A stretch of DNA of 64,000 nucleotides from JAIRTY01 sp050257395 (GCA_050257395.1 JBLMWU010000299.1:1-64000), one strand, 5' to 3'. Positions 26,628 to 35,454 are shown, numbered from the stretch's first letter. The notes: generated by a model not told the origin, from the sequence alone. Numbers and translations: made by a program.

Positions 26628-26655
26628 TGCGTACACGCAAATTTGCGCGTACGCA
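26628..26655. promoter_or_regulatory. 28-bp near-perfect palindrome, probable TetR operator
   Basis: The sequence runs TGCGTAC, two bases, GCAAATTTGC, two bases, GTACGCA and is self-complementary except for one mismatched pair. It is the only AT-containing core in the 96-base region between the divergent TIM-barrel gene (start 26582) and the TetR gene (start 26679), so it can control both. Its size and symmetry suit a TetR dimer or dimer pair. Confidence 0.75.
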
Positions 26656-26678
26656 ACCCAATGTGAGATGCTGGCACG

Positions 26679-27338
26679 GTGACGGCACCACGGCCCGGGC
26701 TGCGGGAGAGGAAGAAGCAGGCCACCCGCAAGGCGCTGCGCGAGGCGGCGCTGCGGCTGGCCCTGGAGCGCGGGCCGGACAACGTGCGCGTCGACGACAT
26801 CGCCGAGGCCGCCGGGGTCTCGCCGCGGACCTACAACAACTACTTCGCCAGCCGCGAGCAGGCGATCGTCGCCGCGGTCACCGCGGAACGGGAAGCGCGG
26901 GTCGCGGCGGCGGTGGCCGCCCGGCCGCCCGGCACCCGGCTGGCCGACGCCGTGGTCGAGGCGGTCGTGGCGCAGTACACCAGCCCGGGCAGCCACGACC
27001 CCGCGGCGCTGCTGCTGATCACCACCCGGCCCGCGCTGCGCGACGCGTTCCTCGGCACCGCCGCCGGGATCGAGGACCCCCTCACCGCCGTCATCGCCCA
27101 GCACATCGGCGATCCCGGCCAGCACACCGCCCGGGTGCTCTCGGCGAGCGTGGCCGCCGCGGTCCGGGTCGCCCTCGAAGGCTGGCTGCGGCCCGCCGGG
27201 GCTCCCGCGGCCAGCGGTCTGGTGGCGGTGTCCGGCTCGCTGCCGGACCTGCTGCGGGCCGCGCTCGCGCCGCTCGTTCCCGCACTCGACGCCGCCGAAG
27301 CACGGCCACCGCGGCAGCGCGAGCGGCCGGCCGGGTAG
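26679..27338 (+). CDS. TetR-family transcriptional regulator
   Basis: 219 aa from GTG 26679. The N-terminal helix-turn-helix reads RKALREAALRLALERG, then VDDIAEAAGVSPRTYNNYFASREQAIVAAV (about residues 15-65), the best-conserved TetR segment. The C-terminal ligand domain is Ala/Leu-rich and not classifiable by eye. Divergent from the TIM-barrel gene with the shared palindrome; probably autoregulated. It ends four bases before the stop of the convergent kinase gene. Confidence 0.92.
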   Translation: MTAPRPGLRERKKQATRKALREAALRLALERGPDNVRVDDIAEAAGVSPRTYNNYFASREQAIVAAVTAEREARVAAAVAARPPGTRLADAVVEAVVAQYTSPGSHDPAALLLITTRPALRDAFLGTAAGIEDPLTAVIAQHIGDPGQHTARVLSASVAAAVRVALEGWLRPAGAPAASGLVAVSGSLPDLLRAALAPLVPALDAAEARPPRQRERPAG

Positions 27339-27342
27339 CCGG

Positions 27343-29265
27343 TCATGCCCCGGCTGCTGCCGGGGCCGGTGGCGCGGGCAGGGTGAAGTGCAGCACCGCG
27401 CCCTTGCCCGGCCGGCCCTCGGCCCAGCACCGGCCGTGGTGGCGCTCGATGATGCGCTGGACGCTGGCCAGCCCGACTCCGGTCCCGGGGAACTCCTCCG
27501 CGGGATGCAGACGGGAGAACGGGCGGAACAGCTTGCCGGAATCGGCCGGATCGAACCCGGCGCCGTTGTCGCTGACGAGGCAGTGCACCGTGCCGTCCGC
27601 CGCCGGCTCCGCACCGAACCGGATCGCCGCCCGCGGGGTCCTGGCGGTGAACTTCCAGGCGTTGCCGATCAGGTTCTCCATCACCGTGCCCAGCTGCCGC
27701 TCGTCGCCGACCACCCGGACGCCGTCCTCGACGGCGACCTCGACACTGCGGGCCGGCTCGGCCTGGCGCAGCGCGGCGACGGCGGCGCGGGCGAGTGCGC
27801 TGAGGTCCACGACGGCGGGGTGGATCTCGGCGCGGCTCGCGGCGGAAAGGGTCAGCAGGTCCTCGATGAGATGCCGCATCCGCCCGGCGGCGGCCGAGAT
27901 GCGGGCGGCGTACTCCGTCCCGGGACTGCCCGGCTGGTCCGCGTACTCCTCGGCGAGCAGCTCGGTGAACCCCGAGATGCTGGTGAGCGGCGCCCGCAGG
28001 TCGTGCGTGACCGTATAGGTGAACGCCTCCAGCTCGGCGGTGCGCTGCCGGACCCGCTCCTCCAGCTCGGCGTTCAGCCGCGCCACCTCCTGCTGGGCGT
28101 GCTTCTGCGCCGTGATGTCGGTGACCGTGGCCACGTACTCGCAGATCTTCCCCTCCCGGTCGCGGAAGGCGCCCCCGGTGAGCAGCACCCACACGACCGA
28201 CCCGTCCTTGCGGATGTAGCGCTTCTCGATCGCGTACCAGGGGATCTCGCCCGCGGCCAGCCGCCGCGCCTGGGCGACGTCACTGTCCAGATCATCGGGA
28301 TGGGTGATGTCCATGTACGTCCGGGCCAGCAGCTCCTGCTCGGAGTACCCGGTGATCTCGCAGTAGCGGCGGTTGACCGCCAGGAACCGCCCGTCCAGGG
28401 CCACGTTCGCCACCCCGGCCGCGGCGCTGTCCAGCGTCACCCGGTAGCGCTCCTCGGAGGACCGCAGCCGTTCCTCGGCGCTGACCCGGGCGCTGACATC
28501 GTGGAAGGTGATGACGATCCCGTCCCCCAGCCTGGCGGCGCGGATCTCGAAGGCCCCCGCAAGCGCGTCCCCCGCCGACCCGTCCTCCGCCAGCTGGACC
28601 TCGTACTCGGTGGGCTCGCCGGTCTCGACGGTGTGCACCAGCTTCTGGAACGTCCCCCGGGCCGGCATCGAGGGGAGCAGGCTCAGCAGCCGCTTCCCCA
28701 GCGCTTCCTCCAGCGGGAGCTGGAACAGCGTGCAGGCGGCCGGGTTGGCGTACTCCACCCGCAGGTCGGTGATCCGGCCGGCCCCGTCCCGCACCGCCGA
28801 CAGCACGGCGAAGCCGCTCAGCAGCACATCGACGGTGGACCGGAACAGTTCCTCCGTCTTGCGGGCCTGCTGGCGCAGGCGCTGCAGCTGGGTCACGTCC
28901 CGCAGCAGGTAGATGACGCCGGTGACCGCGCCGTCCCGGGCGCGCAGCGGCCCGAACCAGGCCTCCCACAGCGTGTCCGCGCGGGTGCTGGGCAGCAGCG
29001 GCACGATGCTGCTCTCTCCCCGCAGCGCATCGGCCATGTGCCGCTCGATCAGCGCGCCCCGCTCCGGGGGCATGATCTCGCTGGGGGTGTGGCCCAGGAA
29101 CTCATCGGCCCGCCAGCCCGCCCGGGCCAGCGCCTGCCCGCCGGCCAGCACATAACGCATATTCCGGTCGGCCACCAGCAGGATGACGTGCGGCAGCTGG
29201 TCAACCAGCTGCCGGTACTCGGCGGTGCCGAGCGTGACGTCGACGTTCGCCCGTTGCCCGGTCAT
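27343..29265 (-). CDS. Soluble multi-PAS sensor histidine kinase
   Basis: 640 aa, no transmembrane segment. Domain order: PAS-A (about 12-130, DQLPHVILLVADRNMRYVL), PAS-B (about 140-260), PAS-C with PAC (about 272-390, SEERYRVTLDSAAAGVANV), a coiled coil (EVARLNAELEERVRQRTAELE), HisKA with phospho-acceptor His in YTVTHDLRAPLTSISGF (about 415), and HATPase with ENLIGNAWKFT, DNGAGFDP and GTGVGLASVQRI. The layout resembles phytochrome-type or light/redox sensor kinases. No response regulator lies beside it, so it is an orphan in this window. It converges with the TetR gene. Confidence 0.92.
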   Translation of the reverse strand: MTGQRANVDVTLGTAEYRQLVDQLPHVILLVADRNMRYVLAGGQALARAGWRADEFLGHTPSEIMPPERGALIERHMADALRGESSIVPLLPSTRADTLWEAWFGPLRARDGAVTGVIYLLRDVTQLQRLRQQARKTEELFRSTVDVLLSGFAVLSAVRDGAGRITDLRVEYANPAACTLFQLPLEEALGKRLLSLLPSMPARGTFQKLVHTVETGEPTEYEVQLAEDGSAGDALAGAFEIRAARLGDGIVITFHDVSARVSAEERLRSSEERYRVTLDSAAAGVANVALDGRFLAVNRRYCEITGYSEQELLARTYMDITHPDDLDSDVAQARRLAAGEIPWYAIEKRYIRKDGSVVWVLLTGGAFRDREGKICEYVATVTDITAQKHAQQEVARLNAELEERVRQRTAELEAFTYTVTHDLRAPLTSISGFTELLAEEYADQPGSPGTEYAARISAAAGRMRHLIEDLLTLSAASRAEIHPAVVDLSALARAAVAALRQAEPARSVEVAVEDGVRVVGDERQLGTVMENLIGNAWKFTARTPRAAIRFGAEPAADGTVHCLVSDNGAGFDPADSGKLFRPFSRLHPAEEFPGTGVGLASVQRIIERHHGRCWAEGRPGKGAVLHFTLPAPPAPAAAGA

Positions 29266-29368
29266 GACGGCGTTCTCATCCCCCGCGCCAGCCTGCCGGC
29301 CTCCCCCAGCTCACAACCTACGTCCCCGGCGGGCTTGTATCCGGCGGTTCTCCTGCATCATGATGGTC

Positions 29369-29396
29369 AGGTAGCTCTCCAATAGGAAGTGAGCAT
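29369..29396. promoter_or_regulatory. Candidate HxlR-type operator, site 1
   Basis: AGGTAGCTCTCC-AATAGGAAGTGAGCAT lies before the HxlR gene. It shares AGGTAnCTCTCCAAnnGGAAGT with the site at 35427 and the ends GGTA...AAGT with the site at 41249. A position just upstream of the regulator suggests autoregulation. Confidence 0.5.
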
Positions 29397-29447
29397 TTCG
29401 GGGCGCGAATGCCACCGCGGCAGGACGCGGACAGGAAGGAGCGGCCG

Positions 29448-29891
29448 GTGCCGACGGCGACGGCAGCCCAGAAACGGGCCCAGGCGAAGGTGGACTACGA
29501 CGCCTTCCTGGCGGGCTGCCCCAGCCGCCAGCTCCTCGACCGGATCTCCGACAAGTGGGTCACGCTGATCCTGGCCGCGCTCGGCAGCGACGGCCCGCAC
29601 CAGCCCGGGGACGGGTGCGCCGGCGGCCCGCGGGCGATGCGCTACTCCGAGCTGTCCCGCCGGCTGGCCGGGGTCAGCCAGAAGATGCTCACCCAGACGC
29701 TGCGCTCCCTCGAGCGCGACGGCCTGCTGACCCGCACGGTCACGCCGACCGTGCCGGTCACGGTCACCTACCAGCTGACCGGCCTCGGACTCTCGCTGCA
29801 GCAGGTGATGCACGGCATCAAGGCGTGGGCCGAGACCCACATGGACCAGGTCCTCGCCAATCGCGAGCACTACGACACCCGCGTCCCCTGA
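29448..29891 (+). CDS. HxlR-family winged helix-turn-helix regulator
   Basis: 147 aa from GTG 29448, chosen for AAGGAG 8 bases upstream; an upstream ATG at 29409 lacks a ribosome site. HxlR features: a single N-terminal Cys in LAGCPSRQLLDRISDKWVTLIL, MRYSELSRRLAGVSQKMLTQTLRSLERDGLLTRTV as the wing HTH, then YQLTGLGLSL. Family members sense quinones, aldehydes or disulfide stress through that cysteine. Genes downstream on the opposite strand encode quinone-oxidoreductase-type enzymes that share its putative operator. Confidence 0.92.
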   Translation: MPTATAAQKRAQAKVDYDAFLAGCPSRQLLDRISDKWVTLILAALGSDGPHQPGDGCAGGPRAMRYSELSRRLAGVSQKMLTQTLRSLERDGLLTRTVTPTVPVTVTYQLTGLGLSLQQVMHGIKAWAETHMDQVLANREHYDTRVP

Positions 29892-29923
29892 GCCGCTGGC
29901 CGGTAGCACAGCAGGGTGACGCC

Positions 29924-30398
29924 TCAGCGGGCCGGGCGGCCGGCCGCGGCCGGCTGGATGGCCTGGTGGAACCGGAAGAAGCAGTCCGGGTCGTACCGCG
30001 CCTTGACGCGCTGCAGGCGGGCGTAGTTGGCGCCGTGGTAAGCGCGGGGCCAGTCAGGCAGGCCGGGGTCCGGGAAGTTGGGGTACACCCCGCCGGACCC
30101 CCACCGGTGCACCGAGGCGTGCGAGCGGGGCCCAGGCCTGCCAGGCCCGTACCACCTTCACCGCGTCAGCAGGCCGCCAGGTCAGCTGGAAACTCGTGGC
30201 CGGCGGGGCCGGACCGGCGCGGAACGTCAGCGACGTGACCACGCCGAACTGACCGCCACCGGCGCCCCGCAGCGCCCAGAACAGGTCAGCATCGTGGTGC
30301 TCGTCGCAGGCAACCGTCCGGCCGTCGGCCAGCACCACCCTCGCGGACCGCAGATTGTCGGCCGCTCCCGGTAGGTCTGCCCCGCCAGCGTCGGCTCA
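29924..30398 (-). pseudogene. Remnant of FAD-linked (berberine-bridge-type) oxidoreductase
   Basis: Two pieces of one family in different frames. The 5' piece (30398 to about 30110) reads ARVVLADGRTVACDEHHDADLFWALRGAGGGQFGVVTSLTF, the FAD-binding core; the 3' piece (about 30112-29924) reads GGVYPNFPDPGLPDW and LQRVKARYDPDCFFRF, the C-terminal BBE motif. The N-terminal FAD half and about 200 middle residues are gone, and the pieces differ by a frameshift. A TGA closes the frame at about 30398. A complete enzyme would have about 450 residues. Confidence 0.85.
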
Positions 30399-30423
30399 TG
30401 TGGGTGGGAGTGCATGAACGGAC

Positions 30424-31002
30424 TCAGACATGCAGGGCGGGCCGGTAGATGAGTTCCTGGATGTTGCTGTCGAGCGTCCGGGTTTCGATCAGCTCGAGGT
30501 CGAAGTCGGCCGCACCGGCGAAGATCGGGGCCAGCCCGGTCTGACCTGTGATCACGGGGAAGAGCGTCACCTGGACGCGGTCGACCAGGCCGGCGGCCAT
30601 CAGCGCCCGGTTCATCGACAGGCTGCCGTGCGAGCGCAGCGGCACCCCGGACTCCTCCTTGAGCCGGGCGACGACGTCGACGGCGTCACCGCGCACGAGG
30701 GTCGCGTCCGGCCAGTCGAGCGGTTCTTCCAGGGTGGTCGACACCACCGTTGCCGGCAGGTTCCACAGCCTGGTGGCCCATGGGTCACGCACCTCGGACT
30801 CCTCGGTGCTCGAGGCCAGCATCTGCGCGAACAACCGGTAGGTGTTGGCCCCGAAGACCATCCGCTGTTCCTCGCTGTACAAGTCGAGGCGGTGGCCGAG
30901 CAGCTCGGGGCCTTGCTTGCCCCAGTAGCCGGTCCAGTTGCCGCTGGCGGCGCCGAAGCCGTCGAGGCTGGAAAAGACGTCGAAGGTGTAGATAGCGGTC
31001 AT
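30424..31002 (-). CDS. Dihydrofolate reductase / RibD C-terminal family protein
   Basis: 192 aa from ATG 31002 (MTAIYTFDVFSSLDGFG), with GAGGAG about 7 bases upstream. The RibD_C fold is seen in FDVFSSLDGF, MVFGANTYRLFAQML and LRSHGSLSMNRALMAAGLVDRVQVTLFPV. Probably an NAD(P)H-dependent reductase of unknown substrate. It lies in the minus-strand run behind the quinone oxidoreductase and just upstream of the FAD oxidase remnant. More diverged from the other DHFR-like genes here than they are from each other. Confidence 0.86.
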   Translation of the reverse strand: MTAIYTFDVFSSLDGFGAASGNWTGYWGKQGPELLGHRLDLYSEEQRMVFGANTYRLFAQMLASSTEESEVRDPWATRLWNLPATVVSTTLEEPLDWPDATLVRGDAVDVVARLKEESGVPLRSHGSLSMNRALMAAGLVDRVQVTLFPVITGQTGLAPIFAGAADFDLELIETRTLDSNIQELIYRPALHV

Positions 31003-31079
31003 GATGCGCTCCTCGCGTTGCCGGTTGCTGTGGTCAGTGCTGGACCAGGTCTTGCGATGACCGCCGCTTGCCTGCTGGC

Positions 31080-31529
31080 TTATGGGCACGGAGCAGGGCG
31101 GACCCGGTAGCGCAGGTGCATGACCTGCCGTGCGGGCTCCTCTTCGCCTGGCGTGGTCAAGCAGCGGATCAGGTCGAGGTCGATGTGCCTGGCGGGCAGG
31201 TTGCCGAACAACCGTCGCCCCTGTCCGAGCAGGACCGGTACGACGTGCAGTTCAATCTCGTCGAGCTGCCCGGCCCGCAGCAGCGCCTGCGCCGCCCCGG
31301 CGCCGTGCACCATCACGTCACCGTCCCCGGCCACCGTACGGGCCTGCGAGGCACACTCGTGCACGTCGGTGACGTAGCGGACGCTGCCCGGCGGCGGATC
31401 GTCCGGGACGTCGTGGGTCAGGACGAAGACCGGTACGCCGTGGTGGTGGTCACCGCCCCAGCGGTCGGCGTGCTCATAGGTACGCCTGCCGGAGATGACG
31501 GCGCGGGTGGCCAGCGCCTCGGTGTACAC
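31080..31529 (-). pseudogene. C-terminal part of a DHFR-family gene (copy B of a collapsed tandem pair)
   Basis: Open frame of 149 codons that lacks the family N-terminus. It begins in mid-domain with YTEALATRAVISGRRTYEHADRWGGDHHHG and continues through VMVHGAG and LHVVPVLLGQGRRLF to a normal C-terminus. The matching N-terminal part belongs to copy A in another frame (31530-31956). Both copies contain the segment from GRRT to VHGAG, so they are paralogs rather than two halves of one gene. Confidence 0.8.
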
Positions 31530-31956
31530 CTGGCCGCTCGGTCCCGGCCCCGTGGACCAGGACGTCCTTGCCGCCGGCCGCTTCCCTGGCCAGGTCCATC
31601 GCGCGCTTGATGTCGCTCACGTACGTCACCGCGGGCCATTGCGGCCCGGCGGCAGGCTGACGGCGGCTCAGCACGAAGATCGGCACGCCGTCGTGGTGGT
31701 CGCCGCCCCAGCCCTCGGCCAGCTCGAAGGTCCGCCGGCCCACGACCACCGCCCCGGTTGCCATCGCCTCGTCCGTGACCTCGCGGTTCACGCCCGTCAG
31801 ACGCTCAGCGGCTCCCTGGCGGTCGGCACCGGGACCCGGCAGGAACCACTCGTGCAGGCGGTGCCCGCCGTCACCGAGGCCGTTGCCTGGTCCCTCGTTG
31901 GGCCCGGCGATGAACCCATCGACCGACATCGACATGTACAGCACTGCCTTGCTCAT
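31530..31956 (-). pseudogene. N-terminal part of a DHFR-family gene (copy A of a collapsed tandem pair)
   Basis: Starts at ATG 31956 (MSKAVLYMSMSVDGFIAGPNE) with GGAAGG about 11 bases upstream. It runs through VVVGRRTFELAEGWGGDHHDG and DVLVHGAG, then leaves the family and, out of frame with copy B, stops at 31474. The join at about 31530 links the VHGAG region of A to the mid-domain of B, as expected from a deletion between tandem paralogs. Confidence 0.8.
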
Positions 31957-32063
31957 CGGTATCAGGTCCTTCCGGTACGTCAACGGGGTGGCACGTGCCG
32001 CCGTCCGCGCTGATGGTTGCCTGTCTGGCCGGATCGCCGGATCTTGCTGTCTTGCGCGGCTGC

Positions 32064-33560
32064 TCATCCCGTGCCGGTTGCTGTGGTCAGCGCCGGCTCC
32101 GGGGCGGGGGTGGGTGGGGCCGGCGGGGTGGCCGGGCGGAGCCAGCGGGCGGCGGTCAGGGCGGCGAGGGCGGCGGCGGCCGCGGCCGCCAGGTAGGCGG
32201 TGTGGTAGCCGCCGGTGAGCGCGGCGAGGTGCGGCTGCCCGGTTGCCAGGAGGTGACGGGTGCGGCTGGCGGCGGCGCTGGCCAGGACGGCGAGGCCGAG
32301 TGCGCCGCCGAGCATGATCGAGGTATTGGCGATGCCCGAGGCCAGGCCGGCCTGGCTGGGCGGCAGGTCGCTGGTGGCTGCCAGCAGCAGCGGGCCCACC
32401 GCGATGCCGGCGCCGGTGCCGAGCAGGATCCCGGCCGGCAGAACGTCGGTGAGGAAGTGACCGCCGGGCGGGGCGTGGCCCAGCAGCGCCAGGCCGGCGG
32501 CGACCAGCAGCAGCCCGGTGGCCAGCGGCAGCCTGGTGCCGAACCGGGCCACCAGCCGGGCTGAGGCGCTGGCGGAGAGCACGCCCATGATCATGTTCAT
32601 GGGCAGGAAAGCCAGCCCGGTCCGCAGGGGGGTGTAGCCGAGCACGAGCTGCAGGTACAGGCTGGTGAGGAAGAAGCACGCGAACATCGCCGCGGTCCAC
32701 AGCACGCCGATGACGGCGGCGCCGGACAGGTTGCGCTGGCGCAGCAGCCGCAGCGGCACCAGCGGGGCGGCCGCCCGGGACTCGATCACGGTGAACGCCG
32801 CGAGCAGCACCGCGGCGGCCGCCAGTGCGCCGAGCGTGCGGGCCGATGCCCAGCCGGCCTGGCTGGCGCCGGTGATCGCGTACACGCCGGCCAGCATTCC
32901 GGCGGTCACCAGCACCGCCCCGGGCACATCCAGCCGGCCGCTGCCCGCGGTGGCCGGCGAGGCGGGCAGCAGCCGCAGCGAGGCGAGCACCACCGCGGCC
33001 CCGATCGGCACGTTGACCAGGAAGATCCAGTGCCATGACAGCAGCCCGGTCAGGACGCCGCCCAGCAGCACCCCGATGCTGCCGCCGCCGGCCGCGACCA
33101 GCCCGAAGATGCCCATCGCCCGGGCCCGGCCGGCCGGCTCGGGGAACAGCGACACGACCAGGGACAGCGCGACCGCCGAGGCGACCGCTCCGGCGACGCC
33201 CTGGACCGCCCGTGCGGCGAGCAGGAATCCCTGCCCGGTGGCGAGGCCGCAGGCCAGCGACGCGATGGTGAACATGCCGATCCCCGCGGTAAACAGCCGC
33301 CGGTGGCCGTACAGGTCCCCCAGCCGGCCGCCCAGCATCAGGAACCCGCCGAAGGCGAGCAGGTAGGCGTTCACCACCCAGGCCAGCGACGCCTGGCTGA
33401 ACCCCAGGTCGTGCCGGATGGCCGGCAGGGCGACCCCGACGATCGTGGTGTCCAGCACGTTCATCAGCGACCCGGCGCACACCACCGCCAGCGCCACCCA
33501 CCGGGCCCGGCCCGCGGGCGCCGCTACGGCGGTGATGCGGGGACTGGCAACAGCGGTCAT
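32064..33560 (-). CDS. MFS drug:proton antiporter (EmrB/QacA, 14-helix type)
   Basis: 498 aa with about 14 hydrophobic helices. Family motifs: SLMNVLDTTIVGVALPAI in helix 1, GRLGDLYGHRRLF (motif A) near residue 80, and GGVLTGLLSWHWIFLVNVPIG in helix 6. Likely efflux of toxic or aromatic compounds at the cytoplasmic membrane. Intact, unlike its neighbours YceI and the DHFR-like chimera on the same strand. 33 bases separate it from the YceI reading-frame end. Confidence 0.93.
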   Translation of the reverse strand: MTAVASPRITAVAAPAGRARWVALAVVCAGSLMNVLDTTIVGVALPAIRHDLGFSQASLAWVVNAYLLAFGGFLMLGGRLGDLYGHRRLFTAGIGMFTIASLACGLATGQGFLLAARAVQGVAGAVASAVALSLVVSLFPEPAGRARAMGIFGLVAAGGGSIGVLLGGVLTGLLSWHWIFLVNVPIGAAVVLASLRLLPASPATAGSGRLDVPGAVLVTAGMLAGVYAITGASQAGWASARTLGALAAAAVLLAAFTVIESRAAAPLVPLRLLRQRNLSGAAVIGVLWTAAMFACFFLTSLYLQLVLGYTPLRTGLAFLPMNMIMGVLSASASARLVARFGTRLPLATGLLLVAAGLALLGHAPPGGHFLTDVLPAGILLGTGAGIAVGPLLLAATSDLPPSQAGLASGIANTSIMLGGALGLAVLASAAASRTRHLLATGQPHLAALTGGYHTAYLAAAAAAALAALTAARWLRPATPPAPPTPAPEPALTTATGTG

Positions 33561-33593
33561 GGGGGTTTCTCCTCTCCGGCCCTCTCAGCCGGT

Positions 33594-34184
33594 CAGTTCG
33601 CTCCGGTTTCCAGGACCGCCTCGATGTCCAGGGCGATGTCGACCTTGTCGGCCACGACGATCTTGCTGCCGTCGGCGGCCAGGCCGAAGCTGATGCCGAA
33701 GTCGCGGCGGCTGATCGCCGTGCGGGCCGAGAAGCCGATCCGCCGCTCGCCCTGCAGTCCGTCCCGGGTCGGTGCCGAGGAACTCGACCTCGAGGTTCAC
33801 CGGCCGGGTGACATCGCGGATCGTCAGCTCACCCGACAGCACCCAACGGCCGTCTTCCGCGGGGCGCAGCGCCCTGCTGGCGAACCTCATCTGCGGGTAG
33901 CGTTCGGCGTCGAAGAAATCCGCCGACCGCAGGTGACCGTCGCGCATCTCGTTGCCCGTGCTGACCGACGAGGTCGCGACGACCGCGGCGGCTCCGGACC
34001 CGGACACGTCGGCAGTGGTGGTGATCTGCCCGCTGACGTCGCTGAACGTCCCGCGGACGCGGCTCATCAGGTGACGCACGGCGAAATTCACGGAGCTGTG
34101 GGCGGGGTCGATGGTCCACGTTCCCGCAGCCCAGTCCTCCGGCGCTCCCACACCAGCGGGGCTGCTCACGTCGGCGACAGTCAT
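33594..34184 (-). pseudogene. YceI-family lipid/isoprenoid-binding protein with a one-base frameshift
   Basis: Begins at ATG 34184 with AGGAGG 6 bases upstream. YceI features: WTIDPAHSSVNFAVRHLMSRVRG, FDAERYPQMRFAS, LTIRDVTRPVNLEVEFLG. At the CCCGGG run (33763-33768) the frame shifts by one base; the continuing family sequence (GERRIGFSARTAISRRDFG, then VADKVDIALDIEAVLETG) is in the next frame and stops at 33594. In the unshifted frame the protein ends at 33585 with an Arg-rich nonsense tail. One extra G would explain it; either a recent mutation or a sequencing error. Confidence 0.88.
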
Positions 34185-34455
34185 CACGGTCCTCCTTCTC
34201 CCAGCGGGTCATCGCATGGCTGGAGCGTGCTCACCGTTACGACGGCGGGCGCCGGGGCGACTCATCGCCGCGGCTTGGCTCCCTTGCCTGACCAGCCTGG
34301 AGCCTGGCCGCTGCGCCCGGTAGAAGCCGATGTCGCCAGCTGGTCATGATGAACGTCATCGCCGGCTGCTGATGTCTGCGCGTGTCCCGGCCGGCTGCCT
34401 GGGCTGATGCTGGCGGCGCGACGGCGCAGGGGCCGCGGGCCCGCGGGGGACGGGT

Positions 34456-35373
34456 TCAGGGCCGGAGCACGTAGCGGCCGCGCACTCCGCCCTTGGCCAT
34501 GGCGCGGTGGGCGCCGGCGGCCTGGTCCAGCGGCACGGCCGCGTGTATCCGGGCCGGCAGCTCGCCGGAGGCGGTGCGGGCGAGCAGGCCGCCCAGCCGG
34601 GGGCCGTCGGGGTGCGCCACCACGGCGTGCACGGTGATCCCGCGCTCGGCAGGCGGCTCGGCGCCCGGCTGGACGCCGGCGAAAGTCCCGCCGTCGCGGA
34701 CCAGGGCGAGGCCCCGTTCCTGCAGCACCGCAGCGTCGGCGACCGCATCCCAGCCCGGCCCGGCGTGCGTGGTGAAGCTGGCGCCGAGGCCGCGGACGAA
34801 CTCCTCATCCTGGGCCCGGGCCAGGCCGGTCACCCGCCAGCCGCGCTCTGGCGCGAGCGCGGTGAGGTATCCGCCGACCGCGCCGGCCGCGCCGGTCACC
34901 AGCAGCCGGCTGGCGCCGGCGGGCGGGTCGCCGAGCAGGTCGAGGATCTGGGCGGCGGCCAGCCCGTTGAGCGGCACCGTCGAAGCCGCGGCCAGCTCCA
35001 GCCCGCCGGGGACGACGGCGAGGTCGGCGGCTGGCACCACGACCTGCTCGGCGTAGGTGCCGAAGTCACGGTCGAAGCTGGGGACCAGGCCGGCCACCCG
35101 GGTGCCGGCGGCCAGGTCCACGCCGGGGCCGGTGGTGTCGACCGTGCCGGCGAAGTCCCAGCCCAGGCCGGTGTGATCGGGCTGGCTGATCAGGCCCCTG
35201 GCGTGGAAGAAGCCGCTGGCGACCGCGAGGTCGACGGGGTTGACCGGGGCGGCTGCGATCTGAACCCGGACCTGCCCGGGCCCGGGCTCGGCGACGGGAA
35301 CCTCGATGATCTCGATCGAGCCGGGCCCGCCCGGGGTGCGGACGACGGCGGCGCGGAACGTCTGGGTGCTCAT
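34456..35373 (-). CDS. NADPH:quinone oxidoreductase (MDR superfamily, zinc-independent)
   Basis: 305 aa. N-terminal GroES-like domain (IIEVPVAEPGPGQVRVQIAAAPVNPVDL), then LVTGAAGAVGGYLTALAPERGWRV as the NADPH-binding Rossmann motif near residue 155. No zinc cysteines, so quinone/enoyl reductase type. Detoxification of quinones or aldehydes is likely. First gene of the minus-strand run to YceI, MFS and the DHFR-like genes. Upstream lie the candidate HxlR operator and a perfect inverted repeat. Confidence 0.9.
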   Translation of the reverse strand: MSTQTFRAAVVRTPGGPGSIEIIEVPVAEPGPGQVRVQIAAAPVNPVDLAVASGFFHARGLISQPDHTGLGWDFAGTVDTTGPGVDLAAGTRVAGLVPSFDRDFGTYAEQVVVPAADLAVVPGGLELAAASTVPLNGLAAAQILDLLGDPPAGASRLLVTGAAGAVGGYLTALAPERGWRVTGLARAQDEEFVRGLGASFTTHAGPGWDAVADAAVLQERGLALVRDGGTFAGVQPGAEPPAERGITVHAVVAHPDGPRLGGLLARTASGELPARIHAAVPLDQAAGAHRAMAKGGVRGRYVLRP

Positions 35374-35405
35374 GAATGTCCCTCCCTGAGGACAGCGATC
35401 CAGCA

Positions 35406-35454
35406 GTTACCTAGGCCACGATCGTTAGGTAACTCTCCAAAGGGAAGTACGCAC
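35406..35454. promoter_or_regulatory. Candidate HxlR-type operator, site 2, with inverted repeat
   Basis: AGGTAACTCTCC-AAAGGGAAGTACGCAC at 35427-35454 matches site 1 (29369) closely. A perfect inverted repeat GTTACCTA (35406-35413) / TAGGTAAC (35426-35433) overlaps it. Both lie 30-80 bases upstream of the quinone oxidoreductase start at 35373. Confidence 0.55.

Noticed and set aside
26627..28018. Long plus-strand frame over TetR and the kinase
   Set aside because: It is out of frame with the clear TetR gene and antisense to the kinase; no recognisable domain.
30227..30415. Small frame near the FAD oxidase remnant as a separate gene
   Set aside because: It is a different frame of the same remnant; the family match lies in the other frame.
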